Shown here piece after piece: positions 34,159-41,210 of a stretch of 64,000 nucleotides of DNA (the first letter of the stretch is position 1; each line of letters starts with the position of its first letter). Source of the DNA: Nonomuraea rubra. Lineage in GTDB: Bacteria; Actinomycetota; Actinomycetes; Streptosporangiales; Streptosporangiaceae. Made by a program: the position numbers and the translations under genes. A model generated the notes under the pieces. It had not been told where the DNA came from. It saw only the letters and a list, made by a program, of their open reading frames with translations, and ran no database searches. The stretch spans positions 11,267,001 through 11,331,000 of the forward strand of contig NZ_JACHMI010000001.1 of the NCBI RefSeq assembly GCF_014207985.1, in the 5' to 3' direction.

Positions 34159-34186
34159 CCGGAGAGAAGAGGCCGGAAAGAAGAGG
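34159..34186. repeat. 14-bp tandem duplication
   Basis: CCGGAGAGAAGAGG (34159-34172) is followed directly by CCGGAAAGAAGAGG, one mismatch, in the short gap between the RpiR stop and the convergent IclR stop at 34193. Confidence 0.7.
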
Positions 34187-34192
34187 GGTGGC

Positions 34193-34963
34193 TCAGTTGC
34201 GGGCGGGTGACAGCGAGGCGAGGTCGGCCTCGATCCTGCCCGCCGTGGCCAGCAGCGGCGGCAGCAGGTCGCGCTCGGCTGCCTCCAGGCTCGTACGGGT
34301 GGCGTGCGTCGAGACGTTGACCGCCGCCACCGTCCGCCCCGTCCGGTCCCGGATGGGGGCGGCGATCGAGCGCAGCCCCTCCTCCAGCTCCTGGTCCACC
34401 ATCGCCCACCCGCGCACCCGCACCTCGTCCAGCTCGGCCCGCAGGGCGGCGGGCAGCACGATCGTGCGGGAGGTGAGCCGCCGCAGGCAGGCCCGCGAAA
34501 GGTACGCCTCCAGCGCCTCCGGCGGCAGCGCGGACAGCAGCACCCGCCCCATCGACGTGCAGTGTGCCGGGAACCGGGTGCCGATGCTGATGCTGACCCG
34601 CATGATCCGCGCCGTGGCCACCCGCGCCACGTACACGACGTCCTCCCCGTCCAGCACCGCCACCGACGCCGACTCGCGCACCTCGGCGGCCAGCCGTTCG
34701 AGGTGCGGGTCGGCCACCTCGGGCAGCGACAGGCCGGACAGGTAGGCGTACCCCAGCTCCAGCACCCGGGGTGTGAGCGCGAACAGCCGCCCGTCGTTGC
34801 GCACGTACCCGAGCTCGGTCAGCGTGAGGAGGAACCGCCTGGCCGCCGCCCGGCTGAGCCCGGTGGCGCGGGCCACCTGGCTGAGCGTCTGCTCGGGCTC
34901 GGCGGCGCTGAACGCCCGGATCACCGCGAGCCCGCGGGCCAGCGACTGCACGTGGTCCACCAT
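34193..34963 (-). CDS. IclR-family regulator of the benzoylformate cluster
   Basis: This 256-residue regulator has an N-terminal winged helix (about 3-70; SLARGLAVIRAFSAAEPEQT, LSQVARATGLSRAAARRFLLTL) and an IclR effector domain (about 85-250; GTRFPAHCTSMGRVLLSALP, WAMVDQELEEGLRSIAAPIRD). The AARRFLLTL recognition helix resembles the PcaR/PobR branch that controls aromatic catabolism. Met at 34963 is chosen; the longer frame to 35062 would cover the operator and promoter. It is divergent from the transporter-BFDC-dehydrogenase operon, and a GTTGTTCG/CGAACAAC inverted repeat lies between, so it is the probable controller. The ligand may be benzoylformate or a related aromatic acid. Confidence 0.88.
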   Translation of the reverse strand: MVDHVQSLARGLAVIRAFSAAEPEQTLSQVARATGLSRAAARRFLLTLTELGYVRNDGRLFALTPRVLELGYAYLSGLSLPEVADPHLERLAAEVRESASVAVLDGEDVVYVARVATARIMRVSISIGTRFPAHCTSMGRVLLSALPPEALEAYLSRACLRRLTSRTIVLPAALRAELDEVRVRGWAMVDQELEEGLRSIAAPIRDRTGRTVAAVNVSTHATRTSLEAAERDLLPPLLATAGRIEADLASLSPARN

Positions 34964-34973
34964 GGTGATCCCC

Positions 34974-35001
34974 TTGACAGGAGCCGACAAGAGCGTAGCT
35001 T
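34974..35001 (+). promoter_or_regulatory. promoter of the benzoylformate operon
   Basis: TTGACA (34974-34979) and TAGCTT (34996-35001) are separated by 16 bp, a good sigma-70-type -35/-10 pair. Transcription would start near 35008, just before the IclR-type inverted repeat. Confidence 0.55.
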
Positions 35002-35013
35002 CCGCGATACGGG

Positions 35014-35053
35014 GTTGTTCGATCCGAGAATACATGTGCGCAGAGCGAACAAC
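35014..35053. promoter_or_regulatory. IclR-type operator
   Basis: GTTGTTCG (35014-35021) and CGAACAAC (35046-35053) form a perfect 8-bp inverted repeat with a 24-bp spacer, between the predicted start of transcription and the first gene of the operon. A repressor bound here would block initiation or escape. Confidence 0.6.
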
Positions 35054-35065
35054 TAGGAGCATGCC

Positions 35066-36010
35066 GTGCGTCGCGCTCTCGTGGTCCTCGCCGCTCTACT
35101 CGTGACCGCCTGCGGCGGCGGCACCCAGCCCGGCGCGCCCGCCCAGGGCGGTTCCGGCCTGACCAAGGTCAACGCCGGGGTGATCGCCATCGTGGACACC
35201 GCGCCGATCCACCTCGGCAAGGCCAAGGGATTCTTCACCGAACAGCGGATCGACCTGACCATCACCCCGGTCCAGGGCGGCGCGGCGGCCGTCTCGGGCG
35301 CGGTGAGCGGGCAGTTCCAGTTCGCCTTCGCCAACACCACCTCGCTGCTGACCGCCAAGCAGCAGGGGCTGGACGTGAAGGTGGTCGCCAACGGCGTCTC
35401 CTCGACCGGCGAGCAGGGCAAGGACTTCAGCGCGGTGCTGGTCAAGCCGGACAGCCCGATCAGGGCGGCCAAGGACCTGGCGGGCAGGAAGATCTCGGTC
35501 AACCAGCTCAGGAACATCGGCGACACGACCGTACGCGCCTCCGTGCGCAACGCCGGAGGCGATCCGACCGGCATCGAGTTCGTCGAGCTGCCCTTCCCCG
35601 ACGCGCCCGCCGCGCTGCAGAGCGGCCGGGTGGACGCGATCTGGGTGGTGGAGCCGTTCGTCAGCCAGGCCATCAGCCAGGGCGCCCGCCCCGTGGCCTG
35701 GAACTTCGCCGACGCCACCTCCGACCTGACCGTGGCCATGTACTTCACCACCGGCAGGACGGACGCCGACCTGACCCGGCGGTTCACTGCGGCGATCCGC
35801 AAGTCGCTGGAGTACGCCGACGCGCATCCGGACGAGGTGCGCGAGGTGCTGAAGACGTACACGAAGATCGCGCCCGACGTGATCGCCAAGATCTACCTGC
35901 CGAAGTGGCCGGCCGAGGTGAACAAGGCGTCCGTGCAGACCACCGCCGACCTGGCGGTGGCGGACGGGGTGCTCAAGGAGAAGATCGACGTGTCGGCGCT
36001 GGTGCCGTGA
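35066..36010 (+). CDS. ABC transporter substrate-binding lipoprotein (NitT/TauT family)
   Basis: This 314-residue extracytoplasmic receptor has a lipoprotein signal ending in LVTACGG. A NMT1/SsuA-like fold follows (VNAGVIAIVDTAPIHLGKAKGFFTEQ in part; VQGGAAAVSGAVSGQFQFAFAN; LAGRKISVNQLRNIGDTTVR; SGRVDAIWVVEPFVSQAI). Such receptors bind taurine, alkanesulfonates, nitrate, pyrimidine precursors or aromatic acids. The downstream enzymes suggest an aryl-keto-acid such as benzoylformate here. GTG at 35066 has AGGAG upstream. It starts a tightly overlapping six-gene operon. Confidence 0.88.
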   Translation: MRRALVVLAALLVTACGGGTQPGAPAQGGSGLTKVNAGVIAIVDTAPIHLGKAKGFFTEQRIDLTITPVQGGAAAVSGAVSGQFQFAFANTTSLLTAKQQGLDVKVVANGVSSTGEQGKDFSAVLVKPDSPIRAAKDLAGRKISVNQLRNIGDTTVRASVRNAGGDPTGIEFVELPFPDAPAALQSGRVDAIWVVEPFVSQAISQGARPVAWNFADATSDLTVAMYFTTGRTDADLTRRFTAAIRKSLEYADAHPDEVREVLKTYTKIAPDVIAKIYLPKWPAEVNKASVQTTADLAVADGVLKEKIDVSALVP

Positions 36011-36816
36011 TCCGACGCGACGGGCTGCCGCCCAGGCTGCGGGACGGCGCCGCCCGGCTGGGGTACGGCGCCGCCGGGCTCGGCGGCCTGGTGCTGCTGA
36101 TGGAGGCCGTGCCCCGGCTCGGCCTGGTGGACGAGCGGTTCCTGCCGCCCGCCTCGGAGATCCTCGCCACGCTGGGGGCGCAGCTCGGCACGGCGGAGTT
36201 GTGGATCGCGCTGGGCGAGACGCTGCGCGGCTGGGCGATCGGCCTGGCGCTGGCGTTCTGCGCGGCGGTCGTGACCGGGGTGGTCATCGGGATCGTGCCG
36301 GGGCTGCGCGCGCTGACGAGCTCGACCGTCGAGTTCCTGCGGCCCATCCCGTCGGTGGCGCTGGTGCCGCTGGCCACGCTGCTGTTCGGGCCGTCGCTGG
36401 GCTCGACGCTGATGCTGGTCGGCTACGCGTCGTTCTGGCAGGTGCTCATCCAGGTCCTGTACGGCGTGGCGGCCGTGGACTCCGTGGCCTTCGACACCGC
36501 CAGGTCGTACCGGCTGTCGGCCTGGTCGCGGGTCAGGCACCTGGTGTGGCCGGCGGCGCTGCCGTACGTGATGACCGGGCTGCGGCTGGCGGCGGCGGTC
36601 GCGTTCATCCTGGCGGTGACCGCGGAGCTGGTCATCGGCAGCCCGGGGCTGGGCGCGGAGATCCAGGTGGCGCAGAGCAGCGGCGCGGTGCCCGCCGTGT
36701 ACGCGCTGATCGTGCTGGCGGGGCTGGTCGGGATCGCGGTGAACGCGGCCGTGCGGCTGCTGGAGCGCAGGGTGCTGGCCTGGCATCCGGCGGTGCGCTC
36801 GGAGGTGGCGGCGTGA
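36007..36816 (+). CDS. ABC transporter permease (NitT/TauT family), first
   Basis: This 269-residue BPD_transp_1 permease has about six membrane helices. The cytoplasmic ATPase-contact (EAA-like) loop is YGVAAVDSVAFDTARSYRLS with the downstream arginine segment. The GTG at 36007 overlaps the receptor stop codon (GTGA), fixing the start; a longer open frame begins inside the receptor gene. It is predicted to form a heterodimer with the next gene product. Confidence 0.88.
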   Translation: MIRRDGLPPRLRDGAARLGYGAAGLGGLVLLMEAVPRLGLVDERFLPPASEILATLGAQLGTAELWIALGETLRGWAIGLALAFCAAVVTGVVIGIVPGLRALTSSTVEFLRPIPSVALVPLATLLFGPSLGSTLMLVGYASFWQVLIQVLYGVAAVDSVAFDTARSYRLSAWSRVRHLVWPAALPYVMTGLRLAAAVAFILAVTAELVIGSPGLGAEIQVAQSSGAVPAVYALIVLAGLVGIAVNAAVRLLERRVLAWHPAVRSEVAA

Positions 36817-37562
36817 AGGCGGTCAGGCTGCTCGCCCTTCCGGTGCTGCTGGTGCTGGTCTGGTGGGCCGTCAGCGGGAGCTCGTTCTACCTGCCGAGCC
36901 CGGCGGCCGTGGGGCGGGCGTTCGCCGAGACGTGGTTCTCCGAGCGGCTCGTGGACGACGTGCTGCCCAGCGTGGGCCGGCTGCTGGCGGGCTACGCGGT
37001 GGCCGGGCTGCTCGGCGTGGCGCTGGGCGTGCCGATCGGGCTGTCGCGGCGGCTGCGGGCGACGCTGGAGCCGGTGCTGGAGTTCTTCAGGGCCATCCCG
37101 CCGCCCGTGCTGGTCCCGCTGATCATGCTGCTGGCGGGCATCGACACCCCGATGAAGGTGCTGGTCATCGTCTCGGGCTGCCTCTGGCCTATCCTGCTCA
37201 ACACCGTGGAGGGCGTGCGGGCGCTGGACGAGGTGCTGGCCGACACCTGCCGCATGTACGGCATCAGGGGCGCGTCCAGGATGCGGCGGTTCGTGCTGCG
37301 CGGCGCGAGCCCGCAGATCATGACCGGGCTGCGGCAGGCGCTGTCCATCGGGATCATCCTCATGGTCATCAGCGAGATGTTCGCCAGCTCCAGCGGCTTG
37401 GGGTTCACGATCGTGCTGTTCCAGCGGCAGTTCCAGATCGCCGAGATGTGGAGCGGGATCCTCCTGCTCGGCCTGCTCGGGCTCGGGCTGTCGCTGCTCT
37501 TCCGCCGCGTGGAGCGGCGGGTGCTGGCCTGGTACTACGGCAGTGGAGCCGCCCGTGCTTGA
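36813..37562 (+). CDS. ABC transporter permease (NitT/TauT family), second
   Basis: This 249-residue permease has five or six membrane helices starting AVRLLALPVLLVLVWWAV and the EAA-like loop VRALDEVLADTCRMYGIRG. The GTG at 36813 overlaps the stop of the first permease. It is distinct from the first permease, so the channel is a heterodimer. Its 3' end overlaps the start of the ATPase gene. Confidence 0.88.
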   Translation: MKAVRLLALPVLLVLVWWAVSGSSFYLPSPAAVGRAFAETWFSERLVDDVLPSVGRLLAGYAVAGLLGVALGVPIGLSRRLRATLEPVLEFFRAIPPPVLVPLIMLLAGIDTPMKVLVIVSGCLWPILLNTVEGVRALDEVLADTCRMYGIRGASRMRRFVLRGASPQIMTGLRQALSIGIILMVISEMFASSSGLGFTIVLFQRQFQIAEMWSGILLLGLLGLGLSLLFRRVERRVLAWYYGSGAARA

Positions 37563-38142
37563 GATCCACGACCTGCGCAAGGTGTACGAGAGCCCGGGCC
37601 GCCGGGTCGAGGCCATCGGCTCGATCACGCTGAGCGTCCGCGCCGGCGAGCTGGTCTGCGTCGTGGGCCCGTCGGGCTGCGGCAAGACCACGCTACTGCG
37701 GTGCGTGGCCGACTCCCTGCGCGCCGTCGGGCTCTCCGACGCCGCCGACGCCCATCCCTGGCAGCTCTCCGGCGGGATGCAGCAGCGGGTCGCGATCGCC
37801 CGCGCGGTGGCGTACGAGCCGCAGGTGCTGCTGATGGACGAGCCGTTCGCCGCCGTGGACGCCCAGACCAGGGCGGACCTGGAGGACCTGATCCTGCGGC
37901 TGTGGCGGAACTTCGAGATCACCACGCTGTTCGTCACCCACGACATCGACGAGGCCGTCTACCTCGGCCGGCGGGTCGTGGTGCTGTCCTCCTCGCCGAC
38001 CACGGTCATGGAGGACCTGAAGATCGACCTGCCCGCCGAGCGCGACCAGCTCACGACGCGGTCGCTGCCCCGCTTCGGGGAGCTGCGCGGGCACGTCTAC
38101 CGGCAGATCCAGCGAGCAAGGGGGCACAGTGAGGACCGTTAG
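37543..38142 (+). CDS. ABC transporter ATPase with an internal deletion (Q-loop missing)
   Basis: This SsuB/TauB-like ATPase is only 199 residues, against about 250 normally. Walker A is intact at 42-49 (GPSGCGKT), as are signature LSGGM (75-79), Walker B VLLMDE (95-100), D-loop and switch His (VTHDID). But Walker A runs straight on as TLLRCVADSLRAVGLSDA into the pre-signature helix: roughly 55-60 residues containing the Q-loop and most of the helical subdomain are absent. The join CVADSL looks like CVAG.. fused to ..RVADSL with the frame kept. Coupling to the permeases would be expected to fail or change. The start may be GTG 37543 or GTG 37555. Confidence 0.8.
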   Translation: MEPPVLEIHDLRKVYESPGRRVEAIGSITLSVRAGELVCVVGPSGCGKTTLLRCVADSLRAVGLSDAADAHPWQLSGGMQQRVAIARAVAYEPQVLLMDEPFAAVDAQTRADLEDLILRLWRNFEITTLFVTHDIDEAVYLGRRVVVLSSSPTTVMEDLKIDLPAERDQLTTRSLPRFGELRGHVYRQIQRARGHSEDR

Positions 38143-39706
38143 GGACGCCGTCTTCGACATCCTGCGGCAGCACGAACTGACCACGATCTTCGCCAATCCC
38201 GGCTCGACCGAGGTGCCGCTGCTCGCCGGGCTGCCCGACGACCTGCGGTTCGTGCTGGCCCTGCACGAGGGCTCGGTGGTCGGCATGGCGACCGGCTGGG
38301 CGATCGGGCGGGAGGCTCCAGCGCTGGCCCTCCTGCACAGCGTGGCCGGGCTGGGCAACGCCGTCAGCGCCATCGCCACCGCCAGGGAGAACCGGGTGCC
38401 GCTGGTGATCGTCGTCGGCCAGCAGGACCGGCGGCACCTGGCGCTGGAGCCGTTCCTGGCCGGGCGGCTGGCGGGGCTGGCCGGCGACTACCCGGTACGC
38501 ACCGATCAGCCGGTGCGGCCCCAGGACGTGCCGGGCGCCGTGGCCAGGGCCGTCCACGAGGCGACCACGTCCAGGGGGCCCGCGCTGGTCCTGGTGCCGA
38601 TGGACGACTGGCAGGCGCCCTTCGACGGGGAGACCGTGGCGGCTCCGGCGCGGCTGCTGCGCCCGGCCGCCGTGGCCGACGCCGACCTCGTGCCGCTGGT
38701 GGAGCTGCTGGCCGGAGCGCGCAGCCCGGCGATCGTGTCGGGCGCGGGCGTGGGGCCGGGCTGGTTCGCGCTCGTGGCGCTGGCCGAGCGGCTGGGGTGC
38801 CCGGTGTACCAGGAGTCGTTCGGCGGGCGGGCCGGGTTCCCGCAGGACCATCCGCAGTACGGAGGGGTGCTGCCCGGGGGACGGAGCGGGCTGCGGGAGC
38901 GGCTGCGGCCCCACGACGTGGTGCTGGCGGTGGGGGCGCCGGTGTTCCGGCAGTACTCCTACGAGCCGGGCGCGCTGGTCGAGCCCGGCACGACGATCGC
39001 GCTGGTGACGGACGACCCCGCGGTGGCGCATCGCAGCCCCGCCGACCTGGCGTACCTGGCCGCTCCCGAGGCCGTCTGCGCCCGCCTGGCCGACCTGCTG
39101 CCCCCTCCCGGGCGTGGCGGCGTCTGGGCACGGGTGTCAGGACACGAGCCGTACTCGGGCGGGCCGCTACGGCCCACGGACGTGCTGCGGGAGCTGGCCG
39201 CGCGGCTCCCGCACGACGTCGCGCTCATCGAGGAGGCGCCTTCCGCGCGTCCCGACCTGCACGCGATGGTGCCGGCCAGGACCTCGTTCGGCTTCATCTC
39301 GGCGGCCAACGGCGGGCTCGGGTTCGGCGTGCCCGCCGCGGTGGGCCTGCGGATGGCGCAGCCCGGCCGGCCCGTGGTCGCCGTCGTCGGCGACGGCTCG
39401 GCGCTGTACGGCGTGCAGGCCCTCTGGAGCGCGGCCCACTACCGGGTGGGCGCGCTGTTCGTGGTGCTCGCCAACGGCCGGTACGCCGTCATGGACGGCC
39501 TGGCCGACAAGCACGGCGGCGGCAAGGGCCCGTGGCCGCCGTTCGACGAGGTGGACATGGGCGCGCTGGCCAGGTCGCTCGGCTGCCCCGCGCAGCGGAT
39601 CGAGACGTACGCCGGCCTGACCGGCGCCCTTGACGAGGTCCTGCCCACGCTCGCCGCACGCGAGACCCCCCTGCTGCTCGACGTGGTCGTGACCGTGGAT
39701 CCCTAG
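38129..39706 (+). CDS. mdlC: benzoylformate decarboxylase (ThDP-dependent)
   Basis: This 525-residue thiamine-diphosphate enzyme is predicted to convert benzoylformate to benzaldehyde and CO2. It aligns with Pseudomonas putida BFDC at the key positions Ser26 (NPGS), Glu47 (ALHEGS, which activates the cofactor) and His70 (LLHSVAG), and shares GPALVLVPMDDW and GAPVFR. The ThDP-Mg motif is VVGDGSALYG through LANGRY. The residue equal to the second catalytic His (His281 in BFDC) is Tyr276 here (FRQYSYEPG). The GTG at 38129 overlaps the ATPase end by 14 bp. No mandelate dehydrogenase or racemase is nearby, so benzoylformate or a relative is probably imported as such. Confidence 0.87.
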   Translation: MRTVRDAVFDILRQHELTTIFANPGSTEVPLLAGLPDDLRFVLALHEGSVVGMATGWAIGREAPALALLHSVAGLGNAVSAIATARENRVPLVIVVGQQDRRHLALEPFLAGRLAGLAGDYPVRTDQPVRPQDVPGAVARAVHEATTSRGPALVLVPMDDWQAPFDGETVAAPARLLRPAAVADADLVPLVELLAGARSPAIVSGAGVGPGWFALVALAERLGCPVYQESFGGRAGFPQDHPQYGGVLPGGRSGLRERLRPHDVVLAVGAPVFRQYSYEPGALVEPGTTIALVTDDPAVAHRSPADLAYLAAPEAVCARLADLLPPPGRGGVWARVSGHEPYSGGPLRPTDVLRELAARLPHDVALIEEAPSARPDLHAMVPARTSFGFISAANGGLGFGVPAAVGLRMAQPGRPVVAVVGDGSALYGVQALWSAAHYRVGALFVVLANGRYAVMDGLADKHGGGKGPWPPFDEVDMGALARSLGCPAQRIETYAGLTGALDEVLPTLAARETPLLLDVVVTVDP

Positions 39707-39723
39707 TGCCGAGGAGGCTCATC

Positions 39724-41184
39724 ATGACGTTCCTGGACCCCAAGATCTGGACGGGATCGCTCTTCGACGGCGGCTGGACCGCCTCGCGGACCGGTGACGT
39801 CCCCGTCGTCGAGCCCGCCACCGGCGCCGAGCTGGGCCGCGCGGGCACGGCCGGCGCCGCGGACGTGGCGGCCGCCGCCGTACGCGCCAGGCAGGAGCAG
39901 CCGGCCTGGGCGGCGACCCCGTACGAGGAGCGGGCGGCGCTGCTGCGGCGGGCCGGGCGCCTGTTCGAGGAGCACGCGCAGGAGATCCAGGACTGGATCG
40001 TGCGCGAGTCGGGCGGCGTGCCGGGCAAGGCCGCCTTCGAGACGCACGTGGCGGCGCAGGAGTGCTACGAGGCGGCGGCGCTGGCCTCGCAGCCGCTCGG
40101 CGAGGTGCTGCCGACGGCGCGCAAGCGGCTCAGCTTCGCCCGGCGGGTGCCCGTCGGCGTCGTGGGCGTGATCGCGCCGTTCAACTTCCCGCTCATCCTC
40201 GGCACCAGGTCCGTCGCCCCGGCTCTGGCGCTGGGCAACGCGGTGGTGTTCAAGCCGGACCAGCGCACCGCCGTCTGCGGCGGGTACGCCATCGCCCGCG
40301 TCTTCGAGGAGGCCGGGCTGCCCGGCGGCCTGCTGCACGTGCTGCCCGGCGGCCCCGAGGCCGGCCAGGCCCTGGTCGCCGACCCGAACGTCCCCGTGAT
40401 CTCCTTCACCGGCTCGACCGCCGCCGGGCGCAGGGTCGGCGAGCTGGCCGCACGCTCGCTCAAGCGGGTGCACCTGGAGCTGGGCGGCAACTCCGCGCTG
40501 GTCGTCTTCGACGACGCCGACCTCGACCCGGCCGTGTCGGCGGGCGCCTGGGCGTCGTTCTTCCACCAGGGGCAGATCTGCATGACCTCGGGCCGGCACC
40601 TGGTGCACGCCGCCGTGGCCGAGGAGTACGTCGCGCGCCTGGCCGCGAAGGCGAGCGCCCTGCCGGTGGGCGACCCGGCCACCGGGCAGGTCGCGCTCGG
40701 GCCGCTCATCGACGCGGGGCAGCGGGACCGGGTGCACCGGCTGGTCACCGACAGCGTGTCGGCCGGGGCGCGGCTGGCGTGCGGAGGGACGTACGAGGGG
40801 CTGTTCTACCGGCCGACGGTGCTGGCGGAGGTGCCGGTCGGCGCGCCGGCGTACGCGGAGGAGGTGTTCGGGCCCGTGGCGCCCGTGACGACGTTCTCCA
40901 CGCTGGAGGAGGCGGCGGCGCTGGCCGCCGGCTCGCCGTACGGGCTGTCGCTGGGGATACTCACCCGGGACGTGATGAAGGGGCTGGCCCTGGCGGACCT
41001 GGTGCCTACGGGCGTCGTGCACATCAACGACCAGACGGTGGACGACGAGGCCGTGGCCCCGTTCGGCGGGATGGGCGCGTCGGGGACGGGCGCGCGGTTC
41101 GGCGGGACCGGGGCCAACGCCGGCGCCTTCACCGAGACGCAGTGGGTCACCATGCAGGGGGACATCGCCCGCTATCCCTTCTGA
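39724..41184 (+). CDS. benzaldehyde dehydrogenase (ALDH superfamily)
   Basis: This 486-residue NAD(P)-dependent aldehyde dehydrogenase is predicted to oxidise benzaldehyde to benzoate. It shows the Asn of APFNFPL (154), SFTGST coenzyme loop, Glu252 in LELGGN and nucleophile Cys286 in GQICM, with YAEEVFGPVAPV and NDQTVDDEAVAPFGGMGASG, typical of XylC/benzaldehyde dehydrogenases. AGGAGG lies 6 nt before the ATG at 39724. It follows the decarboxylase and completes a two-step conversion; benzoate ring-cleavage genes are not in the window. Confidence 0.88.
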   Translation: MTFLDPKIWTGSLFDGGWTASRTGDVPVVEPATGAELGRAGTAGAADVAAAAVRARQEQPAWAATPYEERAALLRRAGRLFEEHAQEIQDWIVRESGGVPGKAAFETHVAAQECYEAAALASQPLGEVLPTARKRLSFARRVPVGVVGVIAPFNFPLILGTRSVAPALALGNAVVFKPDQRTAVCGGYAIARVFEEAGLPGGLLHVLPGGPEAGQALVADPNVPVISFTGSTAAGRRVGELAARSLKRVHLELGGNSALVVFDDADLDPAVSAGAWASFFHQGQICMTSGRHLVHAAVAEEYVARLAAKASALPVGDPATGQVALGPLIDAGQRDRVHRLVTDSVSAGARLACGGTYEGLFYRPTVLAEVPVGAPAYAEEVFGPVAPVTTFSTLEEAAALAAGSPYGLSLGILTRDVMKGLALADLVPTGVVHINDQTVDDEAVAPFGGMGASGTGARFGGTGANAGAFTETQWVTMQGDIARYPF

Positions 41185-41210
41185 GACACTTCGCCCGGTA
41201 TCGTCGCTGA

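Noticed and set aside
36201..37562. A 453-residue permease starting at 36201
   Set aside because: The first 200 residues are out-of-frame Arg/Gly-rich translation of the first permease; the real start is the GTG at 36813 overlapping the previous stop codon.
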